From Tetmemena sp. SeJ-2015 (lineage: Eukaryota; Ciliophora; Spirotrichea; Sporadotrichida; Oxytrichidae), in the NCBI GenBank assembly GCA_027382625.1, contig JAJKFJ010006137.1:1-18072 (forward strand): a DNA stretch of 18,072 bases, in the 5' to 3' direction. Below are positions 1 to 8,080 of the stretch, one piece after another. The position numbers and the translations under genes are program-made. The stretch's first letter is position 1; each line of letters starts with the position of its first letter. Below the pieces are notes generated by a model. That model was given only the letters and a program-made list of their open reading frames with translations, was not told the DNA's origin and did no database searches.

Positions 1-36
1 GCACTCTCAACATTTTTGCGATGGAGTTGATGTTGA

Positions 37-93
37 GAACTGGCTATTACTACTGATAAGGGTGACTACATCCATACCTTAGAGTCAAAATGA
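37..93 (+). CDS. Possible C-terminal end of a gene cut by the left window edge
   Basis: Bases 37-90 read as ELAITTDKGDYIHTLESK and then the TGA at 91-93. The codon choice and composition look coding and do not look like the AT-rich spacer that follows. The same frame has a TGA at 34-36, so the upstream part must lie in another frame or across an eliminated segment. Bases 2-33 are open in a different frame (HSQHFCDGVDV). The stretch is too short to assign a family. It could be an accidental open stretch. Confidence 0.35.
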   Translation, partial: ELAITTDKGDYIHTLESK

Positions 94-295
94 AACTGAG
101 ATAGGATGGATCATGTAGTTATTTTTGCGTAATTTCGCGTTTGACTCGCATGATTATAAGTATTAATAAAGAAATTAATTATACACAACTTATTTTCACT
201 TTCTTATCATATTATGGGGTTTTGAATGTAGGTTGAAATATCAAAGAAATAAAAAACAGATACCACCAACCCATACTTTTCACACGCGTATTTAA

Positions 296-3200
296 TCAAC
301 TAGTGAGGGTCCTAGTTTAAATCTTTATCTCTCCTTGGGGATTTTCATGTTTATCACTATTTTAAGCTAGTTGATCTAAGTCAAAACCTAAAACATAGAT
401 GTTAGAAATTGTACGATAAAAAGAACTCAACTTTAATCTATAATATTCTTACCTTTTTCATTTGCCAGGTGAAGCAGACACAAAAAGTTAGTTTACAAAG
501 ATACCTAAACCTCATCCTCATTTTCTATGTAGCTCTGAGTTCGTTCACAAATTTCACTGAAGTTTAGAACCTAGTTTGCTTTCATAGATCGAGGAGTTTG
601 AACAGTGGAGGTATTGGCAGTATTTCTTTAATCCTCGGAGAAAAGAGTCTTCTCCTCAATGAAATTGCTCATAGTCTGTTTGATTCTCTTTATGTTGACT
701 ATATTTGATCTAAAGCGCTTCTTCTATTCTTTGATTTTATTTGCTTAAATTTGGGCTGATCGCAGCTACTACTAATCTTACCAATTATTTTACTGTAATT
801 ATCTAGAGGGGTCTTTATCAAGTGAGTTAATTTTCTAATTGGAATCTTTAGTTACATTTCTCTAAGTTTTCTTTTCTACTTTTAGGGGTACATAGGGAGC
901 ACCAGGAGTGTTAGCAACATCGGGCATGTCCACAAATATTTCAAATAAATTATTGTATGTCCTCTGTTGGGTCTACAAAGTCCACTTCACCCCCACCCTA
1001 ACCTTCATCATGATAATTTGCGAAGTCTTGTTGCTCATCAACTTAAACTGTATTTATTAGAGCATGCAGTTCGTCATCAGAATCCCCCTCATCTTAATCC
1101 TAGTGAGACAGTTGAGAGCTCCTTTCAAATTCATTACTCCTAAAAGCAATAAAAAAAAAAGTTTATACTCTCTCCCTTTCGCGTTATCAAATTTACGAAA
1201 CTTGCCACATCGTCTGGGATCTCATAAAAAAAATAAGCACTATGAAGCGATGGTAAATTAATTAATTCATTATCAACGATAAGCTCCATCTCATCTAGTT
1301 CTTCATCTTGAATTAAATCTTCCTCCTCTTAATTGAGCTAGCTAGTTAAATCCTATGAACTCTGCTACTCCTTTCTTAACTTTCCCCTTCTTCCATAAAG
1401 AGATTGGCTGTCATCTTGCTGATCTAACTAGGATTAGGTATCGCTTTACTGCTATGAATATCTCTAAATCCCTTCATCTTATTGAGAATGCCTGATTCTT
1501 GAAGCCTACTTAACTTCCTCAGAATCATCATCCTCCTGCAGTTTACGCTCAAGATTATATGTAAATATGTGTGTGGGTTTAAAGTAAATGAGATTGAAGA
1601 AGTACTTGAGCTTTTTAGAGTACTAACTAAGTTATTCAGTCTTAGCTTGTCTAATTATATCAGAAGGAAGATTCATCAGCTTCTAGCACCTCTCCAGATA
1701 CTTATAGCTCTCGAGGTAATGAGTGAGTTCCTTGTCAAAATTTTCATCGGTCACTTGCTTTATATCCTTGTAAGTAAAGAGCTCGTTCTTTGAACGCTTC
1801 AAAAATTAAGCCATCTCAAGGAAAGCCTTCTTCTTGACGTCTATGCTTTCATATAGTTGCACCATCTTCTACGCCTCAGCTGATACCTTCCCCTTCTTGT
1901 TTTTCAGTTCAACTTACCCAAGGCCAAAGTTTTACATGTCTCTGAGTGGATCATAGTCCTTTCTTCTCCTCCTACTTTGCTATTGCAACTGAGTTTATCT
2001 CTCGTCTTCTGCCTTCTGTTACTAGAACATGAAGCGCTCATCATGTCTGAAGTCATCATGATCTATCATCAAATCTAAGTCATCACCTCCTCCATTTCCA
2101 AAGTTATCGAAGAAGTTGTAGTTGCCATCTCTACCTGGGAGCGAACCATCAGGACGGCAAACCACTAGATCTGGGACTGGTCTATTCTGAAATTGCTTGG
2201 CGATACCAGTCACGAATTTAAAGAAGCGACTATCCTTACTGAGGTATTCCTGCTTTACCTGCTTATTCACATCTTCCTTCATCATAAGGATGTTCTCTCT
2301 TAAGTCATCTGAAATGTCCAACTCAGTCTTAACATTTAAACCAACAAAGTTAAGGACAAAAATATTTTATGAGTCAAGGTTTCAAACAATTCTTTCTCAA
2401 CAGTCTTCTTCAGCTTAATATAAAATGGTAAGGTGATTTAAAATGTAGAGTCCTATAATTTAAGTAAGCTACTTAGCATAAAATCCCTTGTCATCTTCTT
2501 CTACTTTCTCTATCTTCTACAGTTCATGAATTCCAGAGTCCAGAGTTATCATCACTGAGCGAGTGACACCCAAATTATTGACTAGAAGACCTGCTGCATT
2601 TGCTTCATCAAACATCTAACTCGTCTTCTTGAAGAAAGGATCGAAGTACATTTCCTGGTTTATAGCCATCTCTTATTATTTAAAGCATATACTCATATAA
2701 ACTCTTTGAGTTCCTTCTTTTGCATAGACGACGCTCCTTCCAAGTGCTTCACATACTTATTCAATTACAAAATAAAAATTATGTTCGACTTATCCAGCTC
2801 TAGGGTGTCTGGGTCAATAACTTTAAAGCTGTAGTCAGCCATTTGAGAATCCTCTTCCTCCTCCTCTTCTTCCTCCTCATTTTCCACTTTGCCTTGAGCT
2901 TTATTCTTTGCCTTCTTTTCTTCCTCTCCTTTGCCAAGTAGCTCCAGTGAAATTTTTCTCTGTAAACTTCGAGTCAGCTTCAAAACTTCTTCCACTTAAG
3001 CTCTACACGGATAAAAAAGATGATAATTTATCTAAATGAGAGAAAGATAAAAATTAAGTGCTGAGGTTTTCATACTTACTCATGGATCTTGCCAAAGGCT
3101 TGGATGGAAAGGGCTACAATATTTTTAAGAACTTAATTGAGGAAATCAAATTTGACTTTAAGTGAATACTCCATCGGTTGTCCCAGTCAATATCATCTTC

Positions 3201-3675
3201 GTCTGCACTCTAAATTTTAGGTTCGAGAGCGAACCCTCCACCTACTCCAATCCCACCCAATTCATTATGAAGAATACGCCTTTACTCCTCCTCTCTCACT
3301 CTATTCTTAAAACTTAGTGCACATGCTTCACAAAAGGGCTTCAGTAGAAGCAGAAAATCAGTTTACAAATCAAACGACCCGCCCTTCTTTATTTTCTAAG
3401 AAAAAGTTGCAAAAAAATGTTTAGCATAGTGAAAATATTTTTAAACTTTTTAGTTGTAAATTTTAAAGATCTAAGCTTACATTATCCTTAACCTTTTGAA
3501 TAACTTCCATCAGCAGCTTAAGCATTTAGTCCTAACTCATAGATTATAAATACATTTTCATTATCATCATCATTATAATAATTTAAATTTAGAGAGATTC
3601 AAAAGCTGCTCTCTGATCTGAGACAGTTTGTTGCATTTAGTTGCTGCTTCTCACTTGAGAAATTATGTTGTCCAT
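296..3675 (-). CDS. Condensin complex subunit 2 (CAP-H/Barren kleisin), germline copy interrupted by IESs
   Basis: CAP-H is the kleisin that links the SMC2 and SMC4 heads in condensin, which compacts chromosomes for segregation. The start chosen is ATG 3675 (MDNIISQVRSSNQMQQ); the stop is TGA at 298-296. After removal of 9 IESs and 3 introns about 870 codons remain, close to the usual 700-900. Landmarks are an N-terminal helical segment AFESMSQDQMLKLLMEVIQ, an acidic E-run near 2860, the CAP-H signature DPFFKKTSQMFDEANAAGLL near 2590-2650, and a C-terminal winged-helix segment CLLHLANEKG at 453-483. The last two are characteristic of CAP-H rather than of cohesin kleisins. TAA and TAG encode Q throughout. 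The least certain part is 3080-3200, where two frames are open. The gene is divergent from the LEM-protein gene, 274 bp away. Confidence 0.85.
388..452 (-). other. Intron 3 of the CAP-H gene
   Basis: This 65-nt intron has donor GTAAGA and acceptor TTTTAG on the minus strand. It splits a glycine codon and joins LHLANEKG to FDLDQLAQ, which is continuous across the kleisin winged-helix domain. No flanking repeat would keep the frame, so splicing fits better than DNA elimination. Confidence 0.8.
928..985. other. IES in CAP-H gene, pointer GTGGAC, 52 bp removed
   Basis: A 6-bp repeat (GTCCAC on the plus strand, 928-933 and 980-985) flanks an insert with an in-frame TGA. Removal joins GQGGGEVD to MPDVANTPG in frame. 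Both sides are clearly coding, in different frames. Confidence 0.85.
1088..1296. other. IES in CAP-H gene, pointer AGATGAG, 202 bp removed
   Basis: A 7-bp repeat (CTCATCT on the plus strand, 1088-1094 and 1290-1296) bounds the longest IES of this gene. The interior ends the reading frame at TGA 1133-1131. Removal joins QDEELDE to GDSDDELHAL, an acidic linker on both sides. Confidence 0.85.
1552..1595. other. IES in CAP-H gene, pointer AATCT, 39 bp removed
   Basis: This IES keeps the frame and contains no TGA, so only composition and repeats reveal it. AATCT copies lie at 1595-1591 and 1556-1552. Removal replaces a hydrophobic AT-rich stretch and joins KLKYFFN to LERKLQEDDD. Confidence 0.75.
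2374..2400. other. Small IES in CAP-H gene, pointer TTGA, 23 bp removed (or 8 bp)
   Basis: The frames on the two sides differ by one base. TTGA occurs at 2400-2397, 2385-2382 and 2377-2374. Using the outer pair joins KKTV to DSQNIFVLNF; using the inner pair removes 8 bp and also restores the frame. The exact boundary is unresolved. Confidence 0.55.
2414..2475. other. IES in CAP-H gene, pointer TAAG, 58 bp removed
   Basis: TAAG copies lie at 2475-2472 and 2417-2414 (CTTA on the plus strand). The interior is AT-rich and leads to a TGA. Removal joins DDKGFYAK to LKKTV. The insert is not spliceable: no GT-AG pair restores the frame here. Confidence 0.7.
2670..2706. other. IES in CAP-H gene, pointer AAGAG, 32 bp removed
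   Basis: AAGAG copies lie at 2706-2702 and 2674-2670. The interior carries an in-frame TGA directly before the conserved CAP-H motif. Removal joins QKKELKE to MAINQEMYFDPFFKK, so that the upstream acidic domain and the kleisin signature form one protein. Confidence 0.8.
2755..2793. other. IES in CAP-H gene, pointer ATAAGT, 33 bp removed
   Basis: ATAAGT copies lie at 2793-2788 and 2760-2755. The interior would encode a run of I, F and L (SNIIFILQLN) in an otherwise hydrophilic region. Removal joins PDTLELDK to YVKHLEGA without changing frame. Confidence 0.75.
3003..3079 (-). other. Intron 2 of the CAP-H gene
   Basis: The donor is GTAAGT at 3079-3074 and the acceptor is TGTAG ending at 3003. 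An alternative acceptor ends at 3001. The first acceptor fits upstream frame AFGKIHE and gives AFGKIHEAQVEEV. The second fits the other open frame (ARSM) and gives ARSMTQVEEV. The choice depends on whether the IES at 3145-3195 is real. Confidence 0.75.
3145..3195. other. Tentative IES in CAP-H gene, pointer TGAT, 47 bp removed
   Basis: TGAT copies lie at 3195-3192 and 3148-3145. Removal joins QSADEDD to FLNQVLKNIVALSIQAF, a helical segment with better codon use than the unspliced frame. Without removal the frame also stays open up to intron 2, so this call rests on composition only. Confidence 0.45.
3396..3480 (-). other. Intron 1 of the CAP-H gene
   Basis: This 85-nt AT-rich intron has donor GTAAGC and acceptor TTCTTAG. 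It lies in phase 0 and joins VIQKVKDN to KIKKGGSFDL in the N-terminal kleisin helix domain. Confidence 0.75.
3541..3599. other. IES in CAP-H gene, pointer AATCT, 54 bp removed
   Basis: AATCT copies lie at 3599-3595 and 3545-3541. The interior is an AT-rich stretch with an ATG/ATA run and keeps the frame. Removal joins SDQRAAFES to MSQDQMLKLL, giving the expected N-terminal CAP-H helix. A start at ATG 3540 alone would lose the first helix turn. Confidence 0.75.
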
Positions 3676-3949
3676 TAATTAAGCTTCTCCAAATAAGACA
3701 AATTTCAAAATTAAACCAGATTTGTAAATGAATTTTATTCTATTCACTCTTTGAAGTTTATAATGAATTAATCCGCAAATTGATATAGAAGTAATTTCCA
3801 TAATTGTATGAGTATTTTTGAAACACACTTAGAATTGATCGATAAATAATTTATATTAAATTGAAATTTACTATTTACAATATCAATATAAACTAGCATA
3901 TATATGTATGAGATCTTTATATTTTGAATTGACTATTTGAAATCGAAAA

Positions 3950-6900
3950 ATGAAATAAAGCACATCTTCTGCTACTTAGAAGCAAGTTCCGACCAATGGC
4001 TAAGGTGGAGGCTCTACCTCCAGAAGCAATAATAAAACAGTTCCAAACGCGTAAGACCCCAGTCAAGGCTACTAGAGGAAAGTGGAGTGGGATAACAAAG
4101 ACTGGGATAGAGCCTGGGCAATGCCTCTGGACGAACTTAGAGAAAGAGTCATCCAGCTGGGATATAAAAAGCCCCTCACAAAGCTCGATAAGGGCGACAC
4201 AGTAGAAATTTATCTTGAACTCATCACTAAAGTAAGTTCTTCAAAGTGTATCTAATATATCTAACATTCTCTGTTAAACTTTAAATCACAAGAAGGTTTT
4301 ATTAATCTGCTGCATTTTATTTTTATTTTATTCGATGTAAGTTTATAGCTTAGAGAGTTGCAGAGAAGGCAACAAAAAGGTTCAGCCAGCACGAAGAAAG
4401 CAAATAGGTCGCCAATGAGAGCAGCAGGCGATTAATCTTAATTCACCCTGAATAATTAAACCGCGAGTGCCTAACAAAGAGCGCAAAAATCTAAGAAAAG
4501 AAAAGTGAATGAGGCCAACAATCTGGAGAATTACGATGAGGATTCCTACTTCAGTGAGGAAAGTTCACAGCAAAGAAAAAATATCAATCAGATATTTTGA
4601 ATTATTCTTATTCTTATAAAGTAAAAGAATTGGAAAAAAGAGCGTGGGAAAGCGTAGAGAAACTGATAAAGACGCCCCTGAAGGATACTAAAACCCAGTC
4701 TTAATGAAGCCAAGCTAAAATAATCAGACTTAAAAAAGTGCCACTCAATAACCTGCGAGAAATAATAGTGTCCCTGCTTTCTTGAAGGCACACGAAAAGG
4801 ATAACTCTCGAGAGCTGATCAGAAGCAACCCAAACTTAGACAAGTCAGCTCAAAATCAGTTGTTGAACCAAAATAATCCTCACTCTCTCGCTTAGAGTAT
4901 GAGGCCTGCCGATTTGGCATAATAGCTGGCAAGACAAAATAAACGCAAGTAGTGGTTTCAAAAGGACAAGCCAGATGAATCAGAATCAATTGAGTCCTCT
5001 GCTCAAGAATCCTAAAAAGCTAGTACTTAAAGAGCAGCCAGAAATGATCCAATTTAAGGCTAGCCTCAAATTAGAAAGTCAAGATCGCCAAATGATAGGA
5101 CTGGATAAGGCGACGAGAAGAGTCTCCCAAGGGCTCAGCAACTTCAAGGCTTGATGGATTAAGTTAAGAAAGTGGATCAACAGCTTTCAACAAGTATATT
5201 GTTACTATTTTTAGCTAAACCATTCTCATCCCATCAACCAATCTACCGATGAATGGAAGTAGAAGCTAGCTAGGGCTTAAAGCTTAGCTGATAAAAGTGA
5301 TAGTGAACCAAGTGTGCAGGAGATATAAATTAATCGACCTTAATAGAGAGACTCCATTAAAAGCTAAAATGCTCATAGAGTTTCTACACAACCTCAACTT
5401 CCTAATATTGCTTAAATGAGAATTTAAAGAAAAGATTTAAGGAATTTAAAAGAGATAAACCAATTACATTTGATTATGTGTAATAACATAACAGTGACAG
5501 ATATAAGAAATTCACCATCAAGTGAAAGTTCTCTTTTGCTATCTTGATAATTTGTTTATTCTGGGCAGGAACCAGTAATAAAGATAGAGTAGAACAATTT
5601 TGACAGACTCACTCAAGCTATCAATTAAGTTCAACCTGCGCAGCCCAGGGAAGAATTTAATTCGAAATCTCATCAGCACTAGCCTTAAAATCAGTTTGCT
5701 ATGAATGAGCCTTCTCCTTCTCCATTCATTCAATCAAAAATATTGTTCTTTACAAAACTGTAAATCAAGCTTTGGCACTTAAGTTAAGCCTCCTTCCTAT
5801 ATGCTTATATTTAAAGCAAATTATATGTGTGTGTATTTTAAGCTTAACGCAGGTCCTTCTTTGGCAAATCAGTCTTAAAGACCTTCACTTACACCTCAAT
5901 CATAGCTGAATCAACAGTCCTCCTATTCTAATAGAAATTCCCTCATCTCTAATAATGGGGAGAGATTTTCACATCGATCAGGGCTTGACAGAGGACTCAC
6001 TTAAGGTGTGTAGAAGCAGCAATAAATTCAGCCTGGACCTAGATTCAACTTCAACTAGAACCCAACCAGCTTCGATTTAACCTCTAATTAAGGTGCTGGA
6101 AATGGCTACTCTCAACAAAGATCAAGCGTCCAACCCTCAACTATGAGGAGGTTCAATGATCAAGTTTTCTAGAACTTAATCATTTTAAGACTTTCATTTC
6201 TCTTTTTAAACAGTACGCAATCGTAGAAGCTGGAGCCCAGAGGAGTCTTGCTTAAATAGCCCTCCACAACAAGGAACAATGACTTTGATCCATCTTAAGA
6301 AGAAATAATTTAACTTGTGATTCAAATTCTCTTTTTTATCCGTCCCCAAGTTTTTAAATGCCTGTGAATAGACAAAGCAGTCTCAGCGATTAAAACTTGC
6401 TAAGGAACTTGGGAGGAGAGCCTAGACTCTCCAACACTAATAACATCAGTGAAGGTGGCCCCTACATTAGAGACAGCAAACGTAGACAACATTAGGACTA
6501 ATCAAGGAGGTCAAATAATCAAAGTACAAACTAAGTATTTCAGGGAAATCTACCATCTGCTTTAGAGAGAGATCACGACTATTCCAATAGATCAAGCACA
6601 TAATTTTTAAGTCTACATACTAACTTTAATAGACCATCTTTGGAAAAGAGATCAAACCTAAGTAGGCAAAGCGAGAAAAGAGAGCCTGAAAACTTTGCTA
6701 CAAGATGTATCCCTTACTTGATAGGCTTGGTAATTGCGCTACTCTTGACATCTCTGCTCTATTATGAGTTCGTGATTTAGAAGGGACCTGTTTATTGCCC
6801 TAAAGACTTCTCCCCTAACATGAAATCACTCATTGACAGCACTTAAAGTTGCGGAGAGCTTTAATACGATGACCATAGCTACTAGTTTAATAATTATTTC

Positions 6901-7895
6901 ATCTCTATCTATTGAGAAGTTGTGCAAGCAGTATAAGAATTGTCAACCTTGTCTTAAGAAATTTATAGGTGATAATAATTTAATCTTGTCCTGAGAATGG
7001 ATTGTGCTAAGATGGAAAGTTTTTGGGTTGCAAAAAGGGCTTCTCAAAGCAGGGAGCTCAATGCAGAGAAAGTATTGAAGTTATTCTCGCAACAGATAGC
7101 GTACTAGATGCATTCTAAAGTGAACTTTAGCATCTCCATGGGTCCTTTTTATCAGGCGATAAATTCACTAAGACTTTGAGATTTTCAGATTTGGAGAACT
7201 TTGCACATCTTGAAAAAACGAAAGGAAATAGAGACTTCACAGAAGAGCAATTGATGAATAGAATAGTTCAAATACTCAACTATAACAGAGGTAAGGTCTT
7301 TCATTAGTTTAACTTCTCTATTAGGAAGTAATGATTACGACATACATTGGGATGACAGTTTCGCCATAAGTTAAGCAACAAGTGGCATGATTGACTTCTA
7401 CAGCAAGCAGGCCACATTCACTTACTAGTAGATCCTAAAGAATTTCATCAGAGATAATTTGATCTTCATTATTTTGGGGACACTTCTATTCATAGTCACT
7501 GCGAGGAAGGTAATGCATCTTTTATTTGTTTAAGTGTCTCTGGTTTTAGGTGTTTATATACTTGAGAAGCAAGAAGGCCTACTCTCTCGCTGATCAAATT
7601 TTCAAGCGTGTGAAGAAAAATCTGCAGAGTCAAGTTGGTGTGGTCGCAGGAGCCTCTCAAAGCGATATATTGAGGTTGTTCATGGAAACTGAAAATAAGA
7701 ATGATAAGCTACCCAGAAATGAGACTACTTTAGAATATATAGTGAGTAATATTTGTATCATATAATTCTATGTTTACTACTTTCTACAACAAAGTATGGC
7801 CACTCATGGACTAGATGAGGAAAAAGGATAAGTAGATCTAGGTGTTTGAAAGGATGGAATTCGGTCAATATAGGCCTGTCTGGTAACTCAAATGA
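3950..7895 (+). CDS. LEM-domain inner nuclear membrane protein, MAN1/Src1 type, germline copy interrupted by IESs
   Basis: Proteins of this family sit in the inner nuclear membrane and tether chromatin to it. The start is ATG 3950 and the stop TGA 7893-7895. About 1,040 codons remain after excision. Visible parts in order: a LEM/HeH-like motif MPLDELRERVIQLGY at about residue 58, a basic stretch KSKKRKV that could serve as a nuclear localisation signal, a long Q/N/S-rich linker, and a membrane helix YLIGLVIALLLTSLLYY (about residue 720). A lumenal cysteine-rich part NCQPCPENGLC follows, then a second membrane helix NLIFIILGTLLFIVTA (about residue 930), and the MAN1-Src1 C-terminal domain with IWPLMDQMRKKD. 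The order LEM, two membrane helices and Cys-rich loop between them is diagnostic. The linker is longer than in animal or fungal relatives. The gene converges with the gene ending at 8081. Confidence 0.85.
4232..4343. other. IES in LEM-protein gene, pointer GTAAGTT, 105 bp removed
   Basis: GTAAGTT copies lie at 4232-4238 and 4337-4343. Removal gives LELITKVSLQLRELQRR, with no stop. Because the pointer equals a perfect splice donor, the segment can also be read as an intron ending at 4357; that reading loses the VSLQLRE residues. Elimination is preferred because of the 7-bp repeat. Confidence 0.75.
4575..4639. other. IES in LEM-protein gene, pointer GAAAAAA, 58 bp removed
   Basis: GAAAAAA copies lie at 4575-4581 and 4633-4639. 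The interior has an in-frame TGA. Removal joins SEESSQQRK to KSVGKRRETDKD. Confidence 0.85.
5175..5250. other. IES in LEM-protein gene, pointer GAT, 73 bp removed
   Basis: The frames on the two sides differ and the interior reaches a TGA. The shortest phase-matched repeat is GAT at 5175-5177 and 5248-5250, joining DQVKKVD to EWKQKLARA. A longer ATCAAC repeat is nearby but out of phase, so the exact pointer is uncertain. Confidence 0.6.
5453..5586. other. IES in LEM-protein gene, pointer AGATA, 129 bp removed
   Basis: AGATA copies lie at 5453-5457 and 5582-5586. The interior is AT-rich with an in-frame TGA near 5548. Removal joins RNLKEI to EQNNFDRLTQ. A 4-bp CAGT repeat would also fit but keeps AT-rich sequence. 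Confidence 0.7.
5715..5860. other. IES in LEM-protein gene, pointer TCCTTCT, 139 bp removed
   Basis: TCCTTCT copies lie at 5715-5721 and 5854-5860. Removal joins NEPSPS to LANQSQRPSL. The interior also holds a phase-matched AAGCTT pair, rejected because it would keep a hydrophobic AT-rich stretch. Confidence 0.8.
6166..6211. other. IES in LEM-protein gene, boundary ambiguous (TTTCT or AAC pointer)
   Basis: An AT-rich insert follows RRFNDQVF. Pointer TTTCT (6166-6170, 6197-6201; 31 bp removed) enters a frame reading RRSWSPEESCLNSPPQQG. Pointer AAC (6173-6175, 6209-6211; 36 bp removed) enters the frame reading KQPSTTRNNDFDPSQEE. Both frames look coding. The choice is linked to the next IES. 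Confidence 0.55.
6278..6367. other. IES in LEM-protein gene, boundary ambiguous (TGTGA or AATG pointer)
   Basis: An AT-rich insert precedes NRQSSLSDQNLL. Pointer TGTGA (6316-6320, 6363-6367; 47 bp removed) follows the frame with NNDFDPSQEE. Pointer AATG (6278-6281, 6357-6360; 79 bp removed) follows the frame with CLNSPPQQG. An 8-bp CAAGTTTT repeat between 6161 and 6355 is out of phase. Confidence 0.55.
6856..6916. other. IES in LEM-protein gene, pointer GAG, 58 bp removed
   Basis: The insert carries a TGA in frame and lies in the cysteine-rich lumenal part. GAG at 6856-6858 and 6914-6916 joins STQSCGE to KLCKQYKNC. The pointer is short, so the exact boundary could differ by some bases. Confidence 0.55.
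6948..6990. other. IES in LEM-protein gene, pointer CTTGTC, 37 bp removed
   Basis: CTTGTC copies lie at 6948-6953 and 6985-6990. Removal restores NCQPCPENGLC, the conserved C-x-P-C-P signature of the MAN1-Src1 lumenal domain. This is the clearest functional proof of excision in the window. Confidence 0.9.
7291..7324 (+). other. Intron 1 of the LEM-protein gene
   Basis: This 34-nt intron has donor GTAAGG and acceptor ATTAG. It splits a glycine codon and joins QILNYNR to GSNDYDIHW. Confidence 0.8.
7510..7549 (+). other. Intron 2 of the LEM-protein gene
   Basis: This 40-nt intron has donor GTAATG and acceptor TTTTAG in phase 0. It joins the second membrane helix (IVTARK) to VFIYLRSKKAYSL. Confidence 0.85.
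7746..7794 (+). other. Intron 3 of the LEM-protein gene
   Basis: This 49-nt intron has donor GTAATA and acceptor CAAAG. It joins TTLEYIV to IWPLMDQMRKKD, completing the C-terminal domain. A donor at 7742 would break the frame. Confidence 0.75.
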
Positions 7896-8080
7896 TTATA
7901 GGAGGATGAGTTTTTCAATAAATTTGCGAAATATTTAAAGCTTAAATTGAAATTTTCTCGCAAAAGGCAGATTTAGAAGTAATCAATGTATCATAAATCA
8001 AATATATTTAAGAGATAGAATCTCTATAAATCCAAACAAAGGAAGGATAGCACAAACTGAATGAAACACTAATGTAGAAA

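Noticed and set aside
1..300. TA-bounded IESs typical of Paramecium, Euplotes or Blepharisma
   Set aside because: Pointers in this window vary (e.g. CTTGTC, GTGGAC, GAAAAAA) and most do not start and end at TA, so that elimination type does not fit.
6161..6355. IES with the 8-bp repeat CAAGTTTT
   Set aside because: Out of phase: joining at it leads at once to TGA, and it would discard a retained island that looks coding.
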